The translations under genes and the position numbers were made by a program. 64,000 nt of DNA. Source: Hyphomonadaceae bacterium UBA1933. GTDB lineage: Bacteria; Pseudomonadota; Alphaproteobacteria; Caulobacterales; Aquidulcibacteraceae. Positions 34,170 through 41,743 of the stretch are shown piece after piece (positions within the stretch are counted from its first letter, which is position 1; every line of letters starts with the position of its first letter). The stretch is taken from the NCBI GenBank assembly GCA_002337085.1, contig DDFH01000006.1, forward strand, positions 649,098 through 713,097, written 5' to 3'. The notes below the pieces were generated by a model, which saw only the letters and a program-made list of their open reading frames with translations, did no database searches and had not been told where the DNA came from.

Positions 34170-34181
34170 ATAATCAATAAT
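34170..34181 (+). promoter_or_regulatory. Candidate autoregulatory site before the GntR gene
   Basis: ATAATCAATAAT matches the complement of the regulon core (ATTATCAATAAT) at 11 of 12 positions. It lies 24 bp upstream of the regulator start codon, consistent with autorepression. Low complexity limits confidence. Confidence 0.4.
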
Positions 34182-34205
34182 TTTCTAATTTATTTGGAGT
34201 TTATA

Positions 34206-34934
34206 ATGAATAATAATACGGGTGGGGAGATGACAGATAAAGATAAATCTTCAAAAACATTAGATCGCCAAATCGCAGATGCGGTTATGAAGAAAATTAT
34301 TACATGGGAAATTCCGCCTGGCTCTTGGATAAAGGAGCGCGAGATTGCCGAAAAATTCAAAGTTTCGCATGGCCCAGTGCGTGAGGCATTCCGCCACCTT
34401 AGTCAGGCTGGTTTTGTTGAGGTTGTACCATGGCGTGGTGCGCACGTTATAGAGCTTACGCCAGAAGCAGTTCATGAAATCTATACATTGCTTACAAGCT
34501 TATTTGGCGCGGTATGTCGCCTTGCTGCTGAACGATTTGACAAAAGCAATATTGCAGAACTTGATAAAGCTTTTGATGTTTATAATCAAAAAGCCTTGGC
34601 GGCAAATAATGTTGATACTCATTTTAATCATTCAATGGAATTGGGACGCTATATTGCTTCATTGTCGAAAAGTGATTTTTCGGAGCAATTGTTAAATAAG
34701 ACCGCAATACTCGCTCGTTGGGCGCACCAAATTGCACTCCACGAAAGTGTAAGCCAATTGCAGCCTGAGCTAAGCTCTAGTTCAATTGCGCTTTATCGTA
34801 TTGTGATTGAAATGATAAAAGCAAAACTCCCGAATGAGGCAGAGCGTGCCTCGCGTGAGTTAACCGACTTTACCTATCGCATGTTGGTTCGTACTATGGA
34901 ACAACGCCGCGATTTGTTTAGCAAGGTTAATTAA
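34206..34934 (+). CDS. GntR-family transcriptional regulator with FCD domain
   Basis: A 242-aa regulator. The N-terminal winged helix (about residues 22-88) has LDRQIADAVMKKIITWEIPPGSWIKEREIAEKFKVSHGPVREAFRHLSQAGFVEVVPWRGAHV, the GntR signature. About 95-230 is all-helical and fits the FCD ligand-binding domain (VHEIYTLLTSLFGAVCRLAAERF, HFNHSMELGRYIAS). FCD proteins usually sense carboxylic acids. Start: GGAG at 34196-34199 lies six bases before ATG 34206; an ATG at 34230 is a less likely start. Its last bases overlap the convergent esterase stop. It probably controls the adjacent catabolic genes. Confidence 0.88.
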   Translation: MNNNTGGEMTDKDKSSKTLDRQIADAVMKKIITWEIPPGSWIKEREIAEKFKVSHGPVREAFRHLSQAGFVEVVPWRGAHVIELTPEAVHEIYTLLTSLFGAVCRLAAERFDKSNIAELDKAFDVYNQKALAANNVDTHFNHSMELGRYIASLSKSDFSEQLLNKTAILARWAHQIALHESVSQLQPELSSSSIALYRIVIEMIKAKLPNEAERASRELTDFTYRMLVRTMEQRRDLFSKVN

Positions 34935-36442
34935 TTCTGCTTCTTAATTGCCTTTTCAATTGCTTCATATTTTGCGGCATTTGAGACTGGCACGTTTTGG
35001 TTATTATCGTCAAAAGACATCATTGATGGTGCATCGGCTTTTAATTCCTTCCATTCAATAGAATTGGTAGAAGGGGTTCCTGATTTCGCAAAACTCACCC
35101 ACATTGTATGGACGATAGATTGTTGTTCATTGTCACGTGGTGTTAAAAATGGCGCAATTCTCCCAATTGTAGAGAAGGTTTCAAAGACATATGGAATTTC
35201 ACCACCATGTCCGACACCATCGGCACGACCACGCATAATCTGCGCTAAATAAGAGAAATTATAGAAATAGGTTTTATTATTTACAGAATGGTCGCGGGCA
35301 ATTGTGTATGCCGGTGCGGCAAAAACCGAATCCGTAAAGAATTTGCGTGCCTTTTGGGTGTCATCAAGATTTTGCCCCGAATATATTGCATCCGCGAGGT
35401 TTTTACTTTGTGGATTTGCAAAAATTGCCGTTGGTTTTAGGCCAAACCTATCCATCAAAGAGCTTTCGTTAGAATTACTGCCGATTATTAATGGAACTTT
35501 GGCTGATTGCGAATTGGCAAAGGCGGTGGCAACGTCTGTTTTTACCAATTTATTATCAATATATGGCCCAAAACCCATACCAGAATCAAACTGGCTTAGC
35601 TTTTCTGCAGGAATTGCTTTAAGGTCGGCAATTGATGAGTTGGCGGCAATGCCCATATTTTCCATTTTATTGGTGATTTCATTTGCAAATTCTTCGCGGG
35701 TTTTGAACTTTTGCCATCCGCCGCCCGATTCAACAATTGCCTTTTGGAAAAGCCCTTGTGTCTGTGGGATTGTCATTAGATTAAGAACCGCACCGCCACC
35801 GGCAGATTCACCAAAAATAGTGACGTTGTTTTTATCGCCGCCAAAGGCAGATATGTTTTCATTCACCCATTTTAATGCCGCAATTTGATCTAAAGTTCCA
35901 AAATTGCCGTCAAAATTTTTATCATTTGCCAAAGCCTTATGATCAAAATAACCAAATAGCCCAAGGCGGTAATTAAAGCTTACAAGTATTACGCCATCGC
36001 GTGCAAATTTATCGCCATCATAAATCGGATTTGACGATGAACCGATACGGTTTGCCCCGCCATGTATCCATACCATAACCGGAAGGTTTTTCCCGCCATT
36101 CTTTGGAACAAAAACATTGGCAAATAGGCAATCTTCGCTTTCTTTGCCCATTGGTTCATCACGTGAAGTCGCTTTTAAGGCGGCACTTAGAGATTGAACG
36201 CATGATGCCCCATATTTATCGGCCTTTAAAACCCCTGACCATTTTGCTGGCTCTGAAGGTTCTGTCCAACGCTTTTCGCCAATTGGTGCAGAAGCATAAG
36301 GAATACCAAGATATTTTATTGAATTATCTTGTTTTTTGCCTTCAATCGTTCCGTATTTTATTGTCACTTCTTGCGCAGATGCAATTTGTGCGCAGGACAT
36401 AAGTGCGAAAACGCTAATTACAAAGGTGTGTACGGGCTTCAT
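34931..36442 (-). CDS. Type-B carboxylesterase, exported
   Basis: A 503-aa alpha/beta hydrolase with a signal peptide (cleavage near AQIASAQ). Carboxylesterase type-B features: YLGIPYASAPIGEKRWTEP, ESEDCLFANVFVP (conserved Cys), MVWIHGGANRIGSS (oxyanion hole), VTIFGESAGGGAVLNLM with Ser about 209, SNSNESS (probable acid region) and GVGHGGEIPYVFE with the catalytic His about 408. It should hydrolyse an ester in the periplasm, releasing a carboxylic acid or alcohol for the cytoplasmic CoA ligase and dehydrogenases encoded upstream in the operon. It is the last gene of that operon. Confidence 0.9.
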   Translation of the reverse strand: MKPVHTFVISVFALMSCAQIASAQEVTIKYGTIEGKKQDNSIKYLGIPYASAPIGEKRWTEPSEPAKWSGVLKADKYGASCVQSLSAALKATSRDEPMGKESEDCLFANVFVPKNGGKNLPVMVWIHGGANRIGSSSNPIYDGDKFARDGVILVSFNYRLGLFGYFDHKALANDKNFDGNFGTLDQIAALKWVNENISAFGGDKNNVTIFGESAGGGAVLNLMTIPQTQGLFQKAIVESGGGWQKFKTREEFANEITNKMENMGIAANSSIADLKAIPAEKLSQFDSGMGFGPYIDNKLVKTDVATAFANSQSAKVPLIIGSNSNESSLMDRFGLKPTAIFANPQSKNLADAIYSGQNLDDTQKARKFFTDSVFAAPAYTIARDHSVNNKTYFYNFSYLAQIMRGRADGVGHGGEIPYVFETFSTIGRIAPFLTPRDNEQQSIVHTMWVSFAKSGTPSTNSIEWKELKADAPSMMSFDDNNQNVPVSNAAKYEAIEKAIKKQN

Positions 36443-36455
36443 ATTTTGCTCCCTG

Positions 36456-37736
36456 CTATAATTGCTTTATTATTTGCAATAGTGAATCATAAACCGTTTG
36501 GGTTGCATTAATATTCACGCAATCCATATTGTCATTTGGGCTATGATGAAAACGATGTGCGCCGGCAAAGGCAATAATATTTCCATAGCCATTTTCAACT
36601 ATTTTTCCGGCTTCGCCTGCGGATTTGGCACTGGCGTTACGGGTGATTTCCAAACCAGCCTGATTTTTAAAATTATTGGTGCAAAGCTCGTTGAAATTTG
36701 GTGATGAATATAAAATTCTTTGGGCATCGACATTGTTTAGTTTTAACAATTTCACCCCAAGTTCAAACCAATCGTTTGCCGCAAAACCCGCCCCAAGGTG
36801 AAGCCATAATTGGGTTTTATCAGGCTTGGGCAAATCTGCCTGGGCAAGGATTTCCGTCCCGAAATTTTCAAACTCATGTCCCGAGGTGCTTATAAAGGCC
36901 AGATTGTATTTAATTTTGCTTTTTGCCAAATACCTTGCAAGTGCAAGCCAAACTGCAACCCCGGGGCCACGTTCGGCCGCACATGAAAACCAACCACTGC
37001 GTGGGCTAGAAACCACAAGCCATTTATCAAAACCTTTATCTAATTTGCCAATTAAATTAAAACTATCGAAATTGGTAAGGCTGCCACTTTGGGTGAAATT
37101 TATTTTTTGTGGCGGATTTGATAATAATTTGCCGCGCCCAATTTGGTCGATTATGGCAATTGGAATATTAATACCATCAAGTTTAATTGGGGTATTAAGG
37201 GCAAGCGCATCACCGCTTGGCCCTGTTGTGCCAATAATTACTGCCGCCGCACCACCATTCGCCGCCGCCTTTAATGGGTTTAAAATATAGGGGTGCAGAA
37301 TGCTTGACCAACGCCCATATGGCAAAAGTAAAAGCACAATTTTACCAGAAATATTAGTTATTTTTTGTTCGGGCAAAAAGTAAGCAAATTCGCCATCAAT
37401 TCCATTTTCGGGTGTGAACTGAAGCGGGTATTGTGGCAAAAGTGGAATTTTATCCACGCCAAATTCAATAAAAGATATTAAGTCTTTTGCACCCATCACG
37501 CTTAGTTTTTGACGACTGGTTTTAAATCCAAGTTTGGCTAATTCGCTTTCTTGCCAAATGGCGGCATTAATATCGCCCGAACGACCCGTTTGTTTATTGC
37601 CAAAATCAAAATAGGTCTGAATATCTTTAAGGAATGAATTCTCATTCATTTGCGCAGAATGACTAGACGTAACAATACCAACATTGGCCATTAAACCTAA
37701 AAATGCCCCGATATTTTCACGTCTATTCATTATCAT
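36456..37736 (-). CDS. M28-like (PA-domain) exported protein, metal site partly degenerate
   Basis: A 426-aa protein with a probable signal peptide (to about 28). It has an M28-type layout: YFDFGNKQTGRSGDINAAIWQESELAKLGFKT, a PA-like insertion (GKIVLLLLPYGRWS...AAVIIGTTGPSGDA), then the core. In true M28 peptidases the core starts with H-x-D; here it reads VVSSPRSGWFSCAAERGPGVAVWLALARYL, and the EE pair is GHEFENFG. The terminal FHHSPNDNMDCVN still matches the last zinc ligand region. It may therefore be a binding protein or act with altered chemistry. It lies 2 bp after the small acyl-CoA dehydrogenase gene and 13 bp before the esterase. Confidence 0.65.
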   Translation of the reverse strand: MIMNRRENIGAFLGLMANVGIVTSSHSAQMNENSFLKDIQTYFDFGNKQTGRSGDINAAIWQESELAKLGFKTSRQKLSVMGAKDLISFIEFGVDKIPLLPQYPLQFTPENGIDGEFAYFLPEQKITNISGKIVLLLLPYGRWSSILHPYILNPLKAAANGGAAAVIIGTTGPSGDALALNTPIKLDGINIPIAIIDQIGRGKLLSNPPQKINFTQSGSLTNFDSFNLIGKLDKGFDKWLVVSSPRSGWFSCAAERGPGVAVWLALARYLAKSKIKYNLAFISTSGHEFENFGTEILAQADLPKPDKTQLWLHLGAGFAANDWFELGVKLLKLNNVDAQRILYSSPNFNELCTNNFKNQAGLEITRNASAKSAGEAGKIVENGYGNIIAFAGAHRFHHSPNDNMDCVNINATQTVYDSLLQIIKQL

Positions 37737-37738
37737 AT

Positions 37739-38827
37739 TCAGATTTCCAATATATCTTTTTCAAGATTTAAACGGTTTAAATGAAAATAATTGTCGCCCA
37801 TCATATTACAAAATAGTGTAAGGCGTTTGAAATAATGGGCGCCAATATATTCATCTGTCATACCAATCCCACCATGCAGTTGCACCGCTTGTTGTGATAC
37901 AAATTTGGCAGCATTGTTTACACGTAATTTTGCATTACTTACCGCAATCTTGCGTGCCTCAACATCACTATTATCAAGTAATAATGACGCATAAATGGCA
38001 ATTGAAAACGCTTGTTCAGTTTCAATTAGCATATCAACCGCGCGATGTTGCAAAACTTGAAAGCTGCTTAAAGGCACACCAAATTGATTGCGGGTTTTAA
38101 GATATTCTGTCGTAAGATTGGTTAGCATTCGCATCATGCCGGTTGCTTCATAGCAAAGTGCGATTGTAGCAAAATCCGCAGAATAAGAAATTATCTTGGC
38201 ATCTGTACAAATTTTTACCGCAGCCACATTTTCAAAATGCAAATTGCATTTTGCAGAAGTGTCGTGTGTTATATAATTTTTTATATGTAAACCATTGGCG
38301 TCTCCTTTAATAAGGAAAATACCAATTTCACCATTTGCCATTTTGGCATTTATAAGGAAATAATCAAACCCTGCGTTGGCATTGGTTTTCACGCCATTGA
38401 TTACCCCATTATTTTCATTGGTTTTTACAATTGCCCCATTGCTTCGGTTATTAAATTCGTCAAAGGCAATCGCAATTGTCTTTTCGCCGGAAATTATGCT
38501 TGCGATTAGCTCATCTTTGCCGACAAAATCATCTGATTTATCCAAAATGCGGCAAGCATAGGCGATTTCCGTAAGTGGGATATTGCATAATGATTTGCCA
38601 ATCTCTTCCATCGCAATCATGGTTTCGGTTGGTGAAGAATAAAGGCCGCCATTTCCCTCGGAAAATAGCATTGCCAAAATTCCCATTTCTGCCGCTGCAA
38701 GGCATAATTCGCTACTATTGTTTGAAGAATTTTTTAAGGTTCGCGAATGCTTTTTTGCGCCATCGGCAAAAAAACGGGCAAAACTATCTTGGATTTGAAT
38801 TTGTTCAGAGTTTAGGTCAAAATTCAT
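37739..38827 (-). CDS. Acyl-CoA dehydrogenase, small (PimD-like) subunit
   Basis: A 362-aa FadE-family flavoprotein: MNFDLNSEQIQIQDSFARFFAD, GNGGLYSSPTETMIAMEEIGKSL, TTEYLKTRNQFGVPLSSFQVLQHRAVDML (FAD-binding) and AVQLHGGIGMTDEYIGAHYFKRL. The central beta domain is poorly conserved. The short length and pairing with a larger dehydrogenase gene 2 bp upstream resemble PimC/PimD and the heteromeric dehydrogenases of steroid degraders. The MCAD-type catalytic Glu (YEGT) is absent (HGGI). It likely forms an alpha2beta2 complex with its neighbour. Confidence 0.85.
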   Translation of the reverse strand: MNFDLNSEQIQIQDSFARFFADGAKKHSRTLKNSSNNSSELCLAAAEMGILAMLFSEGNGGLYSSPTETMIAMEEIGKSLCNIPLTEIAYACRILDKSDDFVGKDELIASIISGEKTIAIAFDEFNNRSNGAIVKTNENNGVINGVKTNANAGFDYFLINAKMANGEIGIFLIKGDANGLHIKNYITHDTSAKCNLHFENVAAVKICTDAKIISYSADFATIALCYEATGMMRMLTNLTTEYLKTRNQFGVPLSSFQVLQHRAVDMLIETEQAFSIAIYASLLLDNSDVEARKIAVSNAKLRVNNAAKFVSQQAVQLHGGIGMTDEYIGAHYFKRLTLFCNMMGDNYFHLNRLNLEKDILEI

Positions 38828-38829
38828 TG

Positions 38830-40023
38830 TTAAAAGCCCATTATTGCTTTGGAAAGAATATTATGTTGGATTTCGTTTGAGCCGCCATAAATCGATAATT
38901 TGCGATTATTGAAATATGATGATGCCACCGCGTCAAGCCATTCAAAATCTTGATTTCCGGTTTTGTAAATTTCACGGATTTGCGGGCTTTCACCATCTTT
39001 GCCTGCAATCTCAAGCAATAATTCGGTGGTTGCTTGTTGTAATTCCGAACCTTTTATTTTCAACATTGAAGTCAATGGATCAGGCGCATCGGAATCATGC
39101 CCTTGCTGTTTTGCAAGAATCCGCAATTGCGTTATCTCAAGCGCCTTTATATCCGAAGCCACTTGTATAAAGCGGGCGCGGAATAATGCATCATCCCAAA
39201 GCTTTTCACCATTGGCATCAGGCGTTTGGGCATAATTTTTTATGCGCTGCATCCTTTGTTTTGCCACGCCAATTTTGGCAATGCCAAAGCGCTCATTTGA
39301 CAAAAGAAATTTGGCATAATCCCAGCCACGATTTTCTTCACCAACCAAATTTTCAGCCGGAACGCGAACATTATCAAAGAATACTTCGTTGACTTCGTGA
39401 TTGCCTTCAACGGTTATGATTGGGCGCACCTCAATCCCTGGTGTGTTCATGTCAACCAGAATGAATGAAATGCCTTTTTGCTTTTTAGCGTTCGGATCGG
39501 TACGAACCAAACAGAATATCCAATCGGCAAAATGACCCAGTGTTGTCCAAGTTTTTTGTCCATTAATGACATATTCATTGCCATCACGCACCGCAGTAGT
39601 TTTTAGTGATGCAAGGTCGGAACCTGCACCTGGTTCTGAAAAACCCTGACACCACCAGATTTCAAGACTAGCGGTTGGTTTAAGGAATTTTTCTTTTTGT
39701 TCTTTTGAGCCAAAATGCGCAATTACCGGCCCAACCATATTGGCATTAAATTCAAGCGGCATTGGCAAAGACGCACGCTGCATTTCTTCGCCAAAAATAT
39801 GCCTTTGGACCGGTGTCCAATCTGCGCCGCCACATTCTTTTGGCCAATGCGCAGTGGCCCAGCCTTTTTCATATAATTTGCGGTGAACTTTTATGAAGTC
39901 TTGTTTTTCAAGTTCGCGGTCATTCGCCATTTTAAAGGCGACATCTTTTGGCATTTCGGTTTCGATGAAATTGCGCACCTCATCACGAAAAGCCATTTCT
40001 TCAGCGGTAAATTCCAGTTCCAT
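38830..40023 (-). CDS. Acyl-CoA dehydrogenase, large (PimC-like) subunit
   Basis: A 397-aa protein with strong conservation: HWPKECGGADWTPVQRHIFGEEM, WCQGFSEPGAGSDLASLKTTAVRDGNEYVINGQKTWTTLGHFADWIFCLVRTD (FAD and substrate site), VNEVFFDNVRVPAENLVGEENRGWDYAKFLLSNER and the C-terminal LSIYGGSNEIQHNILSKAIMGF. The YxGT position that carries the catalytic Glu in MCAD is Gly. This pattern is usual for large subunits of two-gene dehydrogenases such as PimC. AGGGATAAA precedes the ATG. It is expected to desaturate the alpha-beta bond of the CoA ester made by the upstream ligase. Confidence 0.9.
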   Translation of the reverse strand: MELEFTAEEMAFRDEVRNFIETEMPKDVAFKMANDRELEKQDFIKVHRKLYEKGWATAHWPKECGGADWTPVQRHIFGEEMQRASLPMPLEFNANMVGPVIAHFGSKEQKEKFLKPTASLEIWWCQGFSEPGAGSDLASLKTTAVRDGNEYVINGQKTWTTLGHFADWIFCLVRTDPNAKKQKGISFILVDMNTPGIEVRPIITVEGNHEVNEVFFDNVRVPAENLVGEENRGWDYAKFLLSNERFGIAKIGVAKQRMQRIKNYAQTPDANGEKLWDDALFRARFIQVASDIKALEITQLRILAKQQGHDSDAPDPLTSMLKIKGSELQQATTELLLEIAGKDGESPQIREIYKTGNQDFEWLDAVASSYFNNRKLSIYGGSNEIQHNILSKAIMGF

Positions 40024-40032
40024 TTTATCCCT

Positions 40033-41703
40033 TTATGCGCTTGTTAATGATGCATTTTTGGCATTTTCTTCGTCAATTAGAACCCGTGCCAAAAGCTTGC
40101 CGGCGGCGCTTTTGGGCAAATCGTCCCTAAATTCGAGTGCCGTTGGAATTTCATGACGACCCAATTTATCGCCAAGAAATTCTTTTAATTCATCTAGTGT
40201 GAATTTTTCTGCATTGGGCTTTAGCTTAACAAAAGCTTTTGCCGATTGTCCGCGATATTCATCTGGAATACCAATGACGATACATTCGGCAACCCCGTCC
40301 CTTTGATAAATCGCGTTTTCAATATTAACTGGATAGACGTTAAAGCCGCCAGAGATAATCATATTTTTTCGGCGGTCGATAATTTCAAAAACACCATTTT
40401 CGTCGCATATACCAATATCACCAGTTAAGAAATAACCATCTTTAAAGGCTTCTTGATTGGCAGAGGGGTCATTATAATAGCCTGCAAAGACATTTCCGCC
40501 TTTAATTGCGATTTCACCCGATTGCCCAAATGCGACTTCTTTATAATCATTGTCGAAATCAAGGATTTTAATATCAACCTCAGGAATTGGGATGCCAATG
40601 ATGCGTGGCCTTATTTTCTGCCCCACAGGAACACGTGTTCCAGAGGCACAGGTTTCGGTCATGCCCCAACCAACACCAAGCATTGTCCCAATCAGCTTTT
40701 CGATATTATTATGAACTTCAAATGGCAAAGGTGCGCCACCACTTACGCAGAATTTAAGTGCCGAAAAATCAATTTCTTTGGCGCGCGGGTGGTGTAATAA
40801 TGCAAACCACATGGTTGGCACGCTTGCCAACGCACTCGCCTTATTATGCTCTATGTCATAGATTATTTCGTCCATATCAAAACGCTCTTTGATAAGAATA
40901 CGACTGCCATCAATTACGTGGCGCAACAAGACACCAACCAGCGCATAAATATGGAATAATGGCAAAACGCAAATGGCGGTTTCTGTGCCCTGCCTAACCT
41001 CATAAGGTTCGGTAAAGTTACGTGATTGATTTACAGCCGTTGACAAATTGCTATGGGTAAGGATTGCGGCTTTTGGATAGCCGGTTGTCCCACCTGTGAA
41101 TTGCAATAGGGCAGTGTCATCAACCGAAACCATTGGTAACGACACATCAGATGCCTTTGCCATGATTTCATCAATCATGGTGACAGCGTTATTGCCAGGA
41201 TAGTTTGACAGATTTAGTGGTGATTTACCCCAAAAATTATCATCGCATAGAATTAATTCATCAATGGATTTATCATCAACAAATGCAAAAGTATTTTTGC
41301 AAAATACTTCTTGATTTATGCTTATAATTTTTCGGCAATCGACAATTTTTAATTTTTGGCGCAGCTCATTAATCGCATCAAGTGGCGACAAATGAACCAC
41401 TATTGCCCCCGCTTTTAAAACCGCAAAAAATGCCAAAGGATGAAAAATCGTATTGGGCAAATAAAGCGCGATTTTATCGCCCTTTTTAATACCGTGATTA
41501 ACCAGCCCTTGTGCAAGTTTTTGAACCATATTGCCAAAATCACCATAGGTAATTTTGGTTTCACGATATTCAAAAACGGGTTTGTCTTTGAACTTTTTCG
41601 CCGATTCATCCATTAATTCGCAAAGGCTAGTTATGTTGAATTTTTCATTCCATTTTGCGCCTTGCGGAAAGTTTTTTTCCCAAATCTTCTCAGGTTTATT
41701 CAA
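40033..41703 (-). CDS. Long-chain/dicarboxylic acid-CoA ligase (AMP-forming, PimA/FadD-like)
   Basis: A 556-aa ANL-superfamily ligase. The P-loop motif is LLQFTGGTTGYPKAAILTHSNL; the others are GWGMTETCASGTRVP, YFLTGDIGICDENGVFEIIDRRKNMIISGGFNVYPVNIE and the C-terminal catalytic Lys in LPKSAAGKLLAR. It activates a carboxylic acid to its CoA thioester. The start is TTG at 41703: GGGAGG lies five bases upstream and MNKPEKIWEKNFPQG is a natural N-terminus. In the operon it stands between the FadB/J-like gene and the dehydrogenases, as an entry enzyme should. Confidence 0.9.
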   Translation of the reverse strand: MNKPEKIWEKNFPQGAKWNEKFNITSLCELMDESAKKFKDKPVFEYRETKITYGDFGNMVQKLAQGLVNHGIKKGDKIALYLPNTIFHPLAFFAVLKAGAIVVHLSPLDAINELRQKLKIVDCRKIISINQEVFCKNTFAFVDDKSIDELILCDDNFWGKSPLNLSNYPGNNAVTMIDEIMAKASDVSLPMVSVDDTALLQFTGGTTGYPKAAILTHSNLSTAVNQSRNFTEPYEVRQGTETAICVLPLFHIYALVGVLLRHVIDGSRILIKERFDMDEIIYDIEHNKASALASVPTMWFALLHHPRAKEIDFSALKFCVSGGAPLPFEVHNNIEKLIGTMLGVGWGMTETCASGTRVPVGQKIRPRIIGIPIPEVDIKILDFDNDYKEVAFGQSGEIAIKGGNVFAGYYNDPSANQEAFKDGYFLTGDIGICDENGVFEIIDRRKNMIISGGFNVYPVNIENAIYQRDGVAECIVIGIPDEYRGQSAKAFVKLKPNAEKFTLDELKEFLGDKLGRHEIPTALEFRDDLPKSAAGKLLARVLIDEENAKNASLTSA

Positions 41704-41743
41704 TGTTTCCTCCCTGATATTTTAATTTATGGCGTTTTTATTT

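Larger units (their letters stand above)
33867..34205. other. Divergent control region between the TonB receptor and the GntR regulator
   Basis: 339 bp, very AT-rich, no gene. It holds the receptor-side palindromes (33887-33932), the regulator-side site (34170-34181) and the GGAG (34196-34199) that serves the regulator start. The middle (33960-34140) shows nothing clear. Confidence 0.55.

Noticed and set aside
35304..35888. 194-codon plus-strand frame
   Set aside because: Antisense shadow of the carboxylesterase gene, without motifs.
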